Origin: Indolivaga alginatilytica
GTDB lineage: Bacteria > Bacteroidota > Bacteroidia > Bacteroidales > Dysgonomonadaceae
NCBI RefSeq assembly: GCF_003201355.1
Contig: NZ_QICL01000021.1
Coordinates: 17,479-81,478 of the forward strand
Reading direction: 5' to 3'
Length of the DNA stretch: 64,000 nucleotides
Below, in pieces: positions 35,965 through 45,237 of this stretch. Position 1 is the stretch's first letter; each line of letters starts with the position of its first letter. A program made the position numbers and the translations under genes. The notes under the pieces were generated by a model. It was not told the DNA's origin. It searched no databases and saw nothing but the letters and a program-made list of their open reading frames with translations.

Positions 35965-36417
35965 ATGCGGGTATTAATACAAAGGGTAAAACGGGCATCG
36001 GTAACGATAGAAGGAAATGTAAAATCGAAAATAGAGAAAGGATTGCTTGTTCTTCTGGGGATTGAGGATTCGGACTCCAACGAAGACATCCAATGGCTGT
36101 GCAACAAGGTTGTCAATCTTCGTATTTTTGATGACGAAAACGGTGTGATGAATCTCTCTCTAAAAGAAACAGATTCCGAAATACTGGTTGTATCTCAGTT
36201 CACCCTTTTTGCATCGACAAAAAAAGGCAACAGACCCTCTTACATCAGAGCATCAAAACCCGATATCGCCATACCTCTGTATGAAGAATTTTGCAGGGAA
36301 CTGGAAAAAGCAATAAACAAGACCGTACAAACAGGCTCTTTTGGAGCCCATATGGACGTCGAATTAATTAATGACGGTCTGGTAACCATCTGGATCGATT
36401 CAAAGGAAAAAGAATAG
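35965..36417 (+). CDS. dtd: D-aminoacyl-tRNA deacylase (altered Gly-Pro motif)
   Basis: A 150-residue homodimeric editing enzyme that hydrolyses D-amino acids from mischarged tRNA. MRVLIQRVKRASVTIEG is the family start, EILVVSQFTLFASTKKGNRPSY (~72-93) the first active-site motif, and FGAHMDVELINDG the lead-in to the second. Normally the second motif is N-D-G-P-V-T, whose Gly-cisPro enforces chirality across the dimer; here it reads N-D-G-L-V-T, with CTG in place of a CCN proline codon. Otherwise the length and sequence are ordinary. Start of a short operon: dtd, 15-bp gap, mazG-like, 4-bp overlap, deoC. Confidence 0.93.
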   Translation: MRVLIQRVKRASVTIEGNVKSKIEKGLLVLLGIEDSDSNEDIQWLCNKVVNLRIFDDENGVMNLSLKETDSEILVVSQFTLFASTKKGNRPSYIRASKPDIAIPLYEEFCRELEKAINKTVQTGSFGAHMDVELINDGLVTIWIDSKEKE

Positions 36418-36432
36418 CTTAAAATACGAAAT

Positions 36433-36765
36433 ATGACTATACAGGAAGCACAGAACAAGGTTGATGAATGGATAAAAACATACGGAGTCAGATATTTTAG
36501 CGAACTGACCAATATGACCATTCTAACGGAAGAGGTAGGAGAACTAGCCAGAATTATGGCGAGAACTTATGGAGACCAGTCATTTAAGAAGGCGGATCTG
36601 GAGAAAAACCTTGCGGATGAAATGGCAGATATTATGTGGGTGCTTATGTGCCTTGCCAACCAGACAGGCGTAGACCTTACCGAAGCCTTCAACAAGAACA
36701 TGGAAAAGAAAACAAACAGGGATAAAAACCGACATATAAATAACGATAAATTGACTCAATCATGA
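36433..36765 (+). CDS. MazG-like nucleotide pyrophosphohydrolase
   Basis: A 110-residue single-domain MazG-type all-alpha pyrophosphohydrolase. The metal-binding helix ILTEEVGELARIMARTYGD (residues ~29-48) gives E-E-x-x-E, and the second half FKKADLEKNLADEMADIMWVL (~50-71) gives the paired E-x-x-D. Such proteins hydrolyse nucleoside triphosphates to monophosphates for housecleaning or precursor control. The ATG lies 15 bp after dtd, and the 3' end overlaps deoC by 4 bp (ATGA), so translation is probably coupled. The exact substrate cannot be read from sequence. Confidence 0.9.
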   Translation: MTIQEAQNKVDEWIKTYGVRYFSELTNMTILTEEVGELARIMARTYGDQSFKKADLEKNLADEMADIMWVLMCLANQTGVDLTEAFNKNMEKKTNRDKNRHINNDKLTQS

Positions 36766-37634
36766 CCAGTACAAACAAATACATCGACATCCTGAAACAG
36801 TACAAAACTGCTTTAAAAGACGAAGACATTGCAGCAAAAGTAAAGGAAATAATAGCCGGTAAATTTGCAGAAAACAACAATGTTGAAGTATATAAAACAC
36901 TATATTCCTGTATCGATTTAACGACACTAAATACCACCGATACGAAAGAGGAAGTGTGGAAGTTTACCGAAAAAGTAAACGACTTTGAGGGTACATATCC
37001 TGACGTAAATAACGTTGCCGCCATCTGTGTATTCCCCAACTTCGCCGAAGTGGTAAAAGAGGCTCTAACGGCTCAGGGAGTAAAAATAGCTTGTGTATCG
37101 GGAGGGTTTCCATCGTCACAAACATTCACCGAAGTAAAGATAGCCGAAACGGCGCTGGCTGTAGCCAACGGTGCAGACGAGATAGATATTGTTCTCAATC
37201 TGGGCTTCTTCTTAGATGAAAACTATGAAGAACTGTGTGAGGAAATAGACGAGATTAAACACGCTTGTCGTGACGCACACCTAAAAGTAATATTGGAAAC
37301 AGGAGCATTAAAAACAGCTTCGAACATCATGAAAGCTTCTATATTCTCATTATACTCAGGTGCGGATTTCCTGAAAACATCAACCGGAAAAGTATACGAG
37401 GGTGCAAGTCTTGAGGCTGCTTATGTAATGTGTACCGCTATTAAAGAATACGCAAAGAAAACAGGTCGCAAAGTAGGTTTTAAAGCCTCAGGAGGCATTG
37501 TTACCACCGAAGACGCCGTAAAGTACTACACAGTGGTAAAAGAGGTTCTGGGAGACGAATGGTGTAATAATGAATATTTCAGAGTAGGAGCCAGCCGATT
37601 GGCTAACAACTTACTGGATACAATAAAAGACTGA
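36762..37634 (+). CDS. deoC: Deoxyribose-phosphate aldolase
   Basis: A 290-residue class I aldolase that splits 2-deoxyribose 5-phosphate into glyceraldehyde 3-phosphate and acetaldehyde in deoxynucleoside catabolism. DLTTLNTTDTKEEV (about 53-66) is the substrate loop, VCIFPNF-like AAICVFPNFAEVV follows, then ANGADEIDIVLNLGFFL, KVILETGAL and the Schiff-base lysine motif FLKTSTGKVYEGAS (Lys near 206-211). KVGFKASGGIVTTEDAV carries the second conserved lysine. The length fits the longer DeoC type. Last gene of the dtd-mazG-deoC operon; ends at a strong convergent terminator. Confidence 0.95.
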   Translation: MTSTNKYIDILKQYKTALKDEDIAAKVKEIIAGKFAENNNVEVYKTLYSCIDLTTLNTTDTKEEVWKFTEKVNDFEGTYPDVNNVAAICVFPNFAEVVKEALTAQGVKIACVSGGFPSSQTFTEVKIAETALAVANGADEIDIVLNLGFFLDENYEELCEEIDEIKHACRDAHLKVILETGALKTASNIMKASIFSLYSGADFLKTSTGKVYEGASLEAAYVMCTAIKEYAKKTGRKVGFKASGGIVTTEDAVKYYTVVKEVLGDEWCNNEYFRVGASRLANNLLDTIKD

Positions 37635-37666
37635 CCGGGATTAAACCCCTACTCCACCATATTAAA

Positions 37667-37704
37667 AAATAAAGGTTATAATCAATCGATTATAACCTTT
37701 ATTT
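37667..37704. terminator. Bidirectional terminator after deoC
   Basis: AAATAAAGGTTATAATC (37667-37683) pairs perfectly with its complement (37688-37704), with T-runs on both strands, between convergent genes. Confidence 0.9.
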
Positions 37705-38151
37705 TTATTCTTCTACCTTCTTAGTATACCTGTCCCGCAGTAGCGAACCTATAAGCAATAAGATGATAAGAACGCCTACAAGCTTACCTCCCCAGGCATC
37801 CCAAAAAGGAATCCTTACCAAGCCTGCAAGATTCTTTATATTATTCGTTTTTGCAATATCGGCAATGTCTGCCTTCGATAAAACGACAAAATTTTCTTCG
37901 TCTATATACCCCACAATCTGACCTTCACCCTGTTGAAATATAGGTAAAAAGACAACTTCGAAACAAGTGTACTTGTACCCGAAATCGAAGTATTTACCAT
38001 CATTAGACTTATAATCGTCGGTATCGGGTAAATCGCATATTTTCACAAGCTTATCATGCGGACCAAAAGTAACTTGCGCCGCATTCGCTTCATATGTCGA
38101 AACAAGGTTGAATAGAGTAACAAAACCTAAAAGCAATAGCATTTTTTTCAT
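37705..38151 (-). CDS. Exported membrane-anchored protein of unknown function
   Basis: A 148-residue protein with a cleavable signal (MKKMLLLLGFVTLFNLVSTYEANA, cleaved after ANA), a ~90-residue periplasmic part with two cysteines (ICDL, YTCFE) that could pair, and a C-terminal transmembrane helix (LVGVLIILLLIGSLL, about residues 124-140) ending in a basic tail RDRYTKKVEE. This topology places the globular part outside the inner membrane. I do not recognise the family. It stands 54 bp downstream of the polyprenyl synthase on the same strand, so they may be cotranscribed. Confidence 0.7.
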   Translation of the reverse strand: MKKMLLLLGFVTLFNLVSTYEANAAQVTFGPHDKLVKICDLPDTDDYKSNDGKYFDFGYKYTCFEVVFLPIFQQGEGQIVGYIDEENFVVLSKADIADIAKTNNIKNLAGLVRIPFWDAWGGKLVGVLIILLLIGSLLRDRYTKKVEE

Positions 38152-38205
38152 AAACGAAACAAAAAAATAGTAAGTACTTCGACTATTATTGCCAGTTACA
38201 AAAGC

Positions 38206-39177
38206 TCAATAAACACGCTCTACAACATATTCTACAGCATTCACCAAAGCCTCTTTTACTTCTCCTTCTTCCAAAGTGTCAATAATTTCAATTGCCTTCT
38301 GCCTGAATATTTCGATCTTATCATATGCATATTCTATCCCTCCGTTTTCTTTAGCAAAAGAAATAAGAACAGATACATCCTGATCCGAAAACTCACCTGT
38401 CCGGATAATTTTCATCATCGCCTGCGATTCTTCAGAATCTGTATTCTTCAAGGCATATAGCAAAGGAAGAGTAACCTTTCCTTCCCGTATATCATTACCC
38501 GTTGGTTTGCCTACATTATTCGAAAAATAATCGAAAATATCATCTCTCAATTGGAAACAAATACCTAAATATTCGCCCAATTTCTCAAAACGACCCACAT
38601 TATCCGAACTGGCTCCAACAGACTGAGCACCTATTTTCATGCATACCGAAAGCAATGAAGCGGTCTTCTTCTTAATTACTTCAAAATATTCTGCTTCATC
38701 CAGAATGATCTCCTTAGCCAATGACAACTGATTCAATTCACCTTCTGCCAAACTACGACCTAAGCCCGATATAGCCGAAATGATTTCCATATCACCTGTC
38801 AATACACTCTTAATCAAAGCTGTCGATAAGAAATAATCACCCGCCAGAACTGCCATTTTATTATCATAAATAGCATTCGTGGAGAGTCTTCCTCTTCTCA
38901 TTTTCGATTCATCCACAACATCGTCATGTATCAACGATGCAGTGTGCAACAATTCTACTGTTACTGCAGAATGATAAGTAGTCTCAGTTATTTCTCCACA
39001 AGCTTTAGCTGCCAACAATAATAAAATCGGACGAATATGCTTTCCGTCTGATTTCATTATATAATCTATAATCTCCTGAATTCTAGGATTATTACAAAAT
39101 ATTGACTCTCTAAAATAAGAAGTAAAACGTTCGAGTTCTGAAGCTATCGGTTTAGCTATCAAAAGCTTTTTATCCAT
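38206..39177 (-). CDS. Polyprenyl diphosphate synthase
   Basis: A 323-residue trans-prenyltransferase that elongates farnesyl diphosphate to the long chain of menaquinone or a similar isoprenoid. The first Asp-rich motif is LIHDDVVDESKMRRG (DDxxD, about residues 88-92) and the second is LRDDIFDYF (about 216-220); GKHIRPILLLLAAKACGE supplies the first substrate lysine/arginine. The length is normal for octaprenyl/solanesyl-type synthases; chain length cannot be stated. It is divergent from polA, an order seen in other Bacteroidales. A TAAATTTG box on the minus strand (39197-39204) is the likely promoter. Confidence 0.92.
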   Translation of the reverse strand: MDKKLLIAKPIASELERFTSYFRESIFCNNPRIQEIIDYIMKSDGKHIRPILLLLAAKACGEITETTYHSAVTVELLHTASLIHDDVVDESKMRRGRLSTNAIYDNKMAVLAGDYFLSTALIKSVLTGDMEIISAISGLGRSLAEGELNQLSLAKEIILDEAEYFEVIKKKTASLLSVCMKIGAQSVGASSDNVGRFEKLGEYLGICFQLRDDIFDYFSNNVGKPTGNDIREGKVTLPLLYALKNTDSEESQAMMKIIRTGEFSDQDVSVLISFAKENGGIEYAYDKIEIFRQKAIEIIDTLEEGEVKEALVNAVEYVVERVY

Positions 39178-39196
39178 ACTAAAATTAGTTGAATTG

Positions 39197-39204
39197 CAAA
39201 TTTA
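39197..39204 (-). promoter_or_regulatory. -7 promoter box of the polyprenyl synthase gene
   Basis: TAAATTTG on the minus strand matches TAnnTTTG, 20 bp upstream of the ATG. Confidence 0.5.
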
Positions 39205-39278
39205 TAAATAATTCAGCTTTTAGAGGCATTTATTTGTAACTTTACTGAGAAATAGAACTATTTAACTAATATTTTGGT

Positions 39279-42047
39279 ATGAAATTCTTTCTGTTAGACG
39301 CCTACGCACTTATATACCGGTCTTATTACGCTTTTATAAAAAACCCGAGAGTCAACTCCAAAGGTCTGAACACATCAGCCATCTTTGGTTTTGTAAATAC
39401 TCTGGAAGAAATTCTCAAGAAAGAAAATCCCACTCATATTGCAGTGGCTTTTGATCCTGCGGGACCGACTTTCCGTCACGAAGCTTACGAACATTATAAA
39501 GCACAAAGGCTCGAAACCCCCGAAGATATTAAATTAGCAGTCCCTATTATTAAGCAAATAATTGAGGCTTATAATATAAAAATCATCGAAGTACCTATGT
39601 ACGAAGCAGATGATGTAATTGGAACAATTGCCAAAAAAGCCGAAAAAGAAGATATCGATGTCTACATGATGACACCCGATAAAGACTACGGTCAGTTGAC
39701 CAGTGATCGGATTTTCATGTATAAACCCAAATTTGCAGGAAACGGTTTTGATGTTCTGGATGATAAAGCCATCATGGAAAAATATAATTTGGCCTCTCCC
39801 CTACTCATGATCGACTTGCTCGGTCTGATGGGAGATTCTTCCGATAATATTCCGGGTTGCCCGGGAGTCGGAGCAAAAACTGCCGAAAAATTAATTGCCG
39901 AATTTGGAACGATTGAAAATATTCTTGAAAATACTTCAAGCATAAAAGGAACCCTAAAAGATAAACTCGAAAATAATAAAGAGCAAATAATTTTCTCCAA
40001 ATTTTTAGCAACCATAAAAATTGATGTTCCGATCGAATTTGTAAAAGAAGAATTTGAAAGAAGAAATATTGATGATGAAAAAATAGAACATCTTTTCGAA
40101 GAGCTCGAATTTCGAACACTCATAAATCGCGTCTTAAAAAGAGAAACCAAAATTGTTCCTAAAAAAGAGGAAGCTCAAGGCATTCTCTTTGAAGAATTTA
40201 TGGAGGATGTACCGGAAGAAAAAAAATATTCGACTCTCATGGAGTTGAAAGACATGGTTTACTCATACAATTTAGTTGATAATGAGGAAGAAATGATCAA
40301 ATTAAGGGACAAAATTTTAGGTAGTAGTTTTTGTTCATTTGATACAGAAACAACCTCCGTAGACCCTATTGATGCTGAATTGGTAGGAATGTCGTTCTCC
40401 ATTGAAGAAGGTGAAGCATATTATGTACCTATCTCGGCAAATTTCGACAAAGCAAAAAGTCAAGTGGAAATTTTCAGAGAAATTCTCGAAAATGAAAATA
40501 TTCTTAAAATCGGGCAAAACATAAAATACGATATTATTGTTCTCAAAAAATATGGAATAGAAGTAAAAGGCAAATTATTCGATACGATGATTGCCCATTA
40601 CTTAATAAATCCGGAATTGAGACATAATATGGATTATATGGCAGAAACATATCTCAACTATAAAACAATTCATATAGATGAGCTAATCGGATCTCGCGGA
40701 AAAAATCAATTGAACATGAGAGACCTTTTTCCAAAAGATGTTTGCAATTATGCGTGTGAAGATGCCGATATAACACTCAAGCTAAAAAATATACTAGAAA
40801 AAGAAATTGAAAAAAATGGTATAAGCCATTTACTCTATGATATAGAATTTCCACTTGTCTATGTACTAGCCGATATGGAATATGCAGGAGTAAGACTCGA
40901 TACTAAAGCATTGAAAGATTCTTCTGAGAATCTGACAAAAGAAATGCTGAATATCGAAGCCGAAATATTCGAACTGGCAGGAGTAGAATTTAATGTAAAT
41001 TCTACTAAACAGGTAGGCGAAATTCTTTTCGACAAATTAAAAGTAATCGAAAAACCCAAAAAGACAAAAACGGGTCAATACACTACGAGTGAAGAAGTAC
41101 TCGAAAGTTTAAAAGACACCCACCCTATCATTGGCAAAATATTGGAATATCGTAGTCTTAAAAAATTATTGAGTACCTATATCGATGCACTTCCATTACT
41201 GATTAATAAAAGAGATGATAAGATACATACATCATATAATCAAACAGTTACAGCAACAGGAAGACTTAGCTCCAGTAATCCAAACCTACAAAATATACCT
41301 ATCAGAGAAGGGCATGGAAAAGACATTCGAAAAGCTTTTATTGCCGATCCGGGATGTACTTTTTATTCTGCCGACTATTCGCAAATTGAACTTAGAATCA
41401 TGGCACATCTTAGCCAAGATCCAAGTATGATTGATGCTTTTAATAGTGGCGAAGACATTCACGCTTCCACTGCTGCCAAAATTTATAAAATTCCAATTAA
41501 AGAGGTAACAAGCGATATGCGCCGTAAAGCAAAAACGGCTAACTTCGGTATTATATACGGCATCTCGGTTTTTGGACTTGCTGAAAGACTTTCTATCCCT
41601 AGATCTGAATCTAAAGAGCTGATTGACGGATACTTCGAAACATATCCGAAGGTAAAAGAGTACATGGATAATATCATTAACAATGCCAAAGAAAAAGGAT
41701 ATGTGGAAACTATTCTTGGACGCAAACGATACCTGCCGGATATCAATTCTCGAAACGCTACAGTACGCGGATATGCCGAACGAAATGCAATAAATGCACC
41801 GATACAAGGAAGTGCTGCAGATATCATAAAAATAGCAATGAATAATATCTTCGAACGCTTCAGAAATGAAAAAATTCGCTCAAAGATGATTTTGCAAGTA
41901 CATGATGAACTGAACTTTAACACTTTTAATGATGAATTGTCGCACGTGGAACAAATCGTAATTACAGAGATGGAAAAGGCATATAAACTCATCGTTCCGT
42001 TAAAAGCCGATTCGGGTACAGGAAATAACTGGTTAGAAGCTCATTGA
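39279..42047 (+). CDS. polA: DNA polymerase I
   Basis: A 922-residue repair and Okazaki-fragment polymerase with all three domains. The 5' nuclease domain (about 1-290) has LLDAYALIYRSYYAF, YEADDVIGT and LMGDSSDNIPGCPGVGAKTA. The 3'-5' exonuclease domain (~335-520) keeps the metal ligands (FDTETTSVD, then QNIKYDI and YACEDADIT), so proofreading should be active. The polymerase domain has motif A YSADYSQIELRIMAHLS, motif B RRKAKTANFGIIYG and motif C LQVHDELNF. Length normal for Bacteroidota. A degenerate parS-like sequence lies inside the 3' end (41938-41953). Confidence 0.97.
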   Translation: MKFFLLDAYALIYRSYYAFIKNPRVNSKGLNTSAIFGFVNTLEEILKKENPTHIAVAFDPAGPTFRHEAYEHYKAQRLETPEDIKLAVPIIKQIIEAYNIKIIEVPMYEADDVIGTIAKKAEKEDIDVYMMTPDKDYGQLTSDRIFMYKPKFAGNGFDVLDDKAIMEKYNLASPLLMIDLLGLMGDSSDNIPGCPGVGAKTAEKLIAEFGTIENILENTSSIKGTLKDKLENNKEQIIFSKFLATIKIDVPIEFVKEEFERRNIDDEKIEHLFEELEFRTLINRVLKRETKIVPKKEEAQGILFEEFMEDVPEEKKYSTLMELKDMVYSYNLVDNEEEMIKLRDKILGSSFCSFDTETTSVDPIDAELVGMSFSIEEGEAYYVPISANFDKAKSQVEIFREILENENILKIGQNIKYDIIVLKKYGIEVKGKLFDTMIAHYLINPELRHNMDYMAETYLNYKTIHIDELIGSRGKNQLNMRDLFPKDVCNYACEDADITLKLKNILEKEIEKNGISHLLYDIEFPLVYVLADMEYAGVRLDTKALKDSSENLTKEMLNIEAEIFELAGVEFNVNSTKQVGEILFDKLKVIEKPKKTKTGQYTTSEEVLESLKDTHPIIGKILEYRSLKKLLSTYIDALPLLINKRDDKIHTSYNQTVTATGRLSSSNPNLQNIPIREGHGKDIRKAFIADPGCTFYSADYSQIELRIMAHLSQDPSMIDAFNSGEDIHASTAAKIYKIPIKEVTSDMRRKAKTANFGIIYGISVFGLAERLSIPRSESKELIDGYFETYPKVKEYMDNIINNAKEKGYVETILGRKRYLPDINSRNATVRGYAERNAINAPIQGSAADIIKIAMNNIFERFRNEKIRSKMILQVHDELNFNTFNDELSHVEQIVITEMEKAYKLIVPLKADSGTGNNWLEAH

Positions 42048-42085
42048 TAATACTAAATATTTAATTATCAACAATATAAATAAAT

Positions 42086-42541
42086 ATGCTTGATGGATTT
42101 GTCGAATACGGATATATAGGACTTTTTTTAGCTTCCTTTTTGGCAGCTACTATCCTACCCTTTGGTTCAGAATTTGTATTTGCTGCATTAATAGCGGCAG
42201 GTTTAGACCTTTGGACATGTATACTCATAGCATCTGTTGGTAACTGGATGGGAGGTATGACCAATTATTATCTGGGAAAACTGGGTAAGCTCGAGTGGAT
42301 AGAAAAATATTTAAAAATCAAGAAAGAAAAGATTGAAAAAATACATCTTTGGCTCACAGGAAAAGGAGCAAGCATGGCATTCTTCAGCTTTTTACCAGTA
42401 GTAGGAGACGTTATAGCCGTAGCACTCGGGTATATGAGAGCTAATGTATATATAGTGAATATCAGTATGTTTGCTGGTAAATTTGCTCGTTATGTACTTC
42501 TTGCATACGGAATCATTTATGGAATTGAGTGGTTAAGATAA
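42086..42541 (+). CDS. YqaA/DedA-like membrane protein
   Basis: A 151-residue membrane protein of the VTT (SNARE-associated/DedA) superfamily, YqaA type. YGYIGLFLASFLAATILPFGSEFVFAALIAAG (residues ~8-40) contains the conserved re-entrant-type E-x-x-x-A region, followed by SVGNWMGGMTNYYLGKLG, a charged amphipathic loop (WIEKYLKIKKEKIEKIHLWL) and FFSFLPVVGDVIAVALGYMR, the P-x-x-G-D motif. DedA relatives act in lipid-carrier flipping and membrane homeostasis; the substrate of this subgroup is unknown. It starts 38 bp after polA and could be transcribed with it. Confidence 0.85.
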   Translation: MLDGFVEYGYIGLFLASFLAATILPFGSEFVFAALIAAGLDLWTCILIASVGNWMGGMTNYYLGKLGKLEWIEKYLKIKKEKIEKIHLWLTGKGASMAFFSFLPVVGDVIAVALGYMRANVYIVNISMFAGKFARYVLLAYGIIYGIEWLR

Positions 42542-42671
42542 TAGAATCTATAAAGAATTAAGGTTTCGGAATTTTTTATTGTTTGAGTAACACTCCTCTT
42601 ATCTGTCCCTATTAATACTCCCCTCTTTGAAGAGGTGATAAAATATAGTTTTAAATACTTAAAACATTAAC

Positions 42672-44420
42672 ATGATAAATAATATACTGAATATCATTGA
42701 GAATAATAAAAAATATCAAATTGCAATATTTCTAATTGTTCTTACAACTTTATCAACATTCACTATATATAGATATTCATTTGCAGATACAATAACACCC
42801 GGAGATGATAGCGAATTTCACTATTACAGGTTATTAGCTCTAATGAAATCTTTGAAGGACGGATCTTTTCCTATATATATAAACAATGATGCACTCCTTC
42901 AATATGGGTATGCAGCCCGATGGTTTTATTCCGATTTTATACTAATACCATTTGCAGCATTAGCAAACATAATAGGTGTTGTAAAAGCATATACAGTTAT
43001 GTTTTTCACGATGAGTATGCTATGCGGTATATTAACATACATATCTGTAAATAAGGTTTATAAGAACAGAATGGCTGCTTTTATTACAGCTATTTTATAT
43101 ACATTCTGTTTATATAGGTTACAGGATTTATACGACAGATCGGCTCTTTCAGAAGCTTTTTCCTTCACATTTGTCCCTCTTGCATTTTGGGGTCTGTACG
43201 AAATAATAAAAGGCGATTATAAAAAATGGTATATTATAAGTATTGGCTTTTGCCTACTTATTTTTACCCATGTCATAGCAACCTTATTGGTGTTTATAAC
43301 TTCTATTATCATCATTATTATCTATTATAAAGATTTAAGACAAGAACCAAAACGTTTATTATACCTTATTCTTTCAGGTATGGTATGCGTATTATTATCA
43401 GCCTATTTCTTATTTCCTTTCTTTGAACAAATATCCTCAAATTCTTTCTACTTTGAAGAAGGCAGAATGTTTGCAATAAATTTTGGTCGTGCTAAAGATG
43501 ATCTTATTAGGATTCCGACACAGAATGTATTAGTAGGTATGTTAAGTATTGCACTTCCTAAAATAACTAATCTCCACTTTCTGCCGGCTATAGGATTAAC
43601 TTTGACTTTCGGTATTTTTCTACGCTTTTTTATACACGAAAAGGATCAAAAAATTAAAAGTATTGATATTTTTGTTGTTTTAGCATTAGTTTATATCGCT
43701 TTTAGCTTTGACACTCTACCCTCCTTTTTCTATGTGAAAAAGTTCTTTTCGACAATACAATTTACCTGGAGATTATATGAAATATCAAGTTTCTTCTTAG
43801 CCTTAGCTGGAGGATATTATCTTTCACTACTATTGCAAAAAAATATTCGTTCAGTAGCAGCTCTTATATGCTTATTAGGATGTGTCGTCTTATTAATAAC
43901 AGTAAATTCTACATATTATAAATATACGCGGGAAAAACCTAAAACCATATCTTCACAGAATATTATAATTGATAAAAACAGCATTGCTGGACTTGGTCTT
44001 GCGGAATATCTTCCAATAAAAGTACCTTCTATAGAATTTATTCAAGATAGAAATATTCTTCTGAAAACGAATAATATAGAAACAGTCACAAATAATTTTG
44101 AAAGAAAAAACAGAGCTACAATTTTTAATGTAATAGTAAACAAACCAGATATAATTGAGCTTCCACTCATATATTACAAAGGATATTCGGCAAAATTAAA
44201 CAATGAACAAATAACTATTACAGAAAGTGAAAATGGATTAATAGAAATTCCTATTAATCAATCAGGCAAAGTACATGTAGAATTTACAGGAACGCTAATA
44301 CAGAAATACAGTTTTTATGTTACTGTGATTAGTATTCTGTTATTCTGTATTTATATTTTTTGGTACAACAGAAAAAATAAAAACATAAATAAGACCAATC
44401 ATGTCAACACTATTATTTGA
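42672..44420 (+). CDS. Large membrane protein, PTPS-related / GT-C-like
   Basis: A 582-residue multi-spanning protein with about 12 transmembrane helices and a periplasmic C-terminal domain before a final helix. The first external loop carries TPGDDSEFHYYRLLALMKSL (about residues 40-59), like the G-x-D-x-x-F-H-x-x-R signature of the 6-pyruvoyl-tetrahydropterin-synthase-related membrane family, thought to be GT-C glycosyltransferases of the YfhO kind. YDRSALSEAFSFTF is a second polar loop. It may add sugars to an envelope polymer using a lipid-linked donor; this is inference. It overlaps the following radical SAM gene by 20 bp, so the two are coupled in translation. Confidence 0.72.
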   Translation: MINNILNIIENNKKYQIAIFLIVLTTLSTFTIYRYSFADTITPGDDSEFHYYRLLALMKSLKDGSFPIYINNDALLQYGYAARWFYSDFILIPFAALANIIGVVKAYTVMFFTMSMLCGILTYISVNKVYKNRMAAFITAILYTFCLYRLQDLYDRSALSEAFSFTFVPLAFWGLYEIIKGDYKKWYIISIGFCLLIFTHVIATLLVFITSIIIIIIYYKDLRQEPKRLLYLILSGMVCVLLSAYFLFPFFEQISSNSFYFEEGRMFAINFGRAKDDLIRIPTQNVLVGMLSIALPKITNLHFLPAIGLTLTFGIFLRFFIHEKDQKIKSIDIFVVLALVYIAFSFDTLPSFFYVKKFFSTIQFTWRLYEISSFFLALAGGYYLSLLLQKNIRSVAALICLLGCVVLLITVNSTYYKYTREKPKTISSQNIIIDKNSIAGLGLAEYLPIKVPSIEFIQDRNILLKTNNIETVTNNFERKNRATIFNVIVNKPDIIELPLIYYKGYSAKLNNEQITITESENGLIEIPINQSGKVHVEFTGTLIQKYSFYVTVISILLFCIYIFWYNRKNKNINKTNHVNTII

Positions 44421-45180
44421 CGAAATAGTCTTCGGACCCATACATAGTCGCAGATTAGGTACATCACTAGGTATGAATCTCTTACCTTACGATGGGAAAG
44501 TATGTTCATTCAATTGTATTTATTGTGAATGCGGATACAATGAAGATGGTAGAACCAAAACAGAATTACCTAATCGTAAGAATGTAAAGGCTGCTTTGGA
44601 ACACAAATTATTGAAATTAAAAGAAGAAAACTTAAAGATAGATGTAATTACTTTTGCCGGAAATGGAGAGCCTACTTTACATCCCCATTTTGCAGAAATA
44701 ATTGATGATACCATCGAGTTACGCAATAAATATGTTCCCGAAGCTAAAATAAGTGTCCTTTCCAATGCAATGCACATCGGAAAAGAAAGTGTTTTTAATG
44801 CTCTTAAAAAGGTCGAAAATAATATCTTGAAACTCGATTCGGCTAATATAGAAACAGTTCGTTTGATAGATCAACCAAATTCTCCCACTTACAATATAGA
44901 GAGGCAAATAGAGTTTTTCAAAAAATTTGAAGGGAATTTTATTCTGCAAACCATGTTCGTTAGAGGCAGTCATAATGGTAAAATAGTAGATAACACTACC
45001 GAAGAAGAAGTGAATGGATGGCTTGATATCATAAAAATGACTCATCCAAAGGAAGTAATGATATATACAATAGACAGAGAAACTCCAGAAAAAAATCTGG
45101 AAAAAGTCCCTCTTGAAGAGCTTAAACAAATTGGAAAAAAAGTAGAACAACTAGGTATAAAAATTAACATAGCAGGATAA
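44401..45180 (+). CDS. Radical SAM protein (COG0731-like)
   Basis: A 259-residue radical SAM enzyme with an intact C-x3-C-x2-C motif: C38-S-F-N-C42-I-Y-C45 within KVCSFNCIYCECGYNEDGRT. FGPIHSRRLGTSLGMNLLP at the N-terminus is typical of the COG0731/YfkB-like group. The SAM-contact segment TFAGNGEPTLHPHF (about 83-96) is intact. The reaction is not established for this subfamily. It overlaps the upstream membrane protein by 20 bp. It belongs to a different family from the SPASM protein at 9733-11010 and lies too far away to be presumed its partner. Confidence 0.88.
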   Translation: MSTLLFDEIVFGPIHSRRLGTSLGMNLLPYDGKVCSFNCIYCECGYNEDGRTKTELPNRKNVKAALEHKLLKLKEENLKIDVITFAGNGEPTLHPHFAEIIDDTIELRNKYVPEAKISVLSNAMHIGKESVFNALKKVENNILKLDSANIETVRLIDQPNSPTYNIERQIEFFKKFEGNFILQTMFVRGSHNGKIVDNTTEEEVNGWLDIIKMTHPKEVMIYTIDRETPEKNLEKVPLEELKQIGKKVEQLGIKINIAG

Positions 45181-45202
45181 CCACTTTTTACTTCTAAAGT
45201 AG

Positions 45203-45210
45203 TACTTTTG
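45203..45210 (+). promoter_or_regulatory. -7 promoter box ahead of scramblase-like gene
   Basis: TACTTTTG matches TAnnTTTG, 27 bp upstream of the ATG. Confidence 0.5.
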
Positions 45211-45237
45211 TATACTAACTAAAACTAAATAAATAAT

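Noticed and set aside
42065..42073. Isolated TTATCAACA near 42 kb
   Set aside because: Single copy without neighbours; chance is enough.
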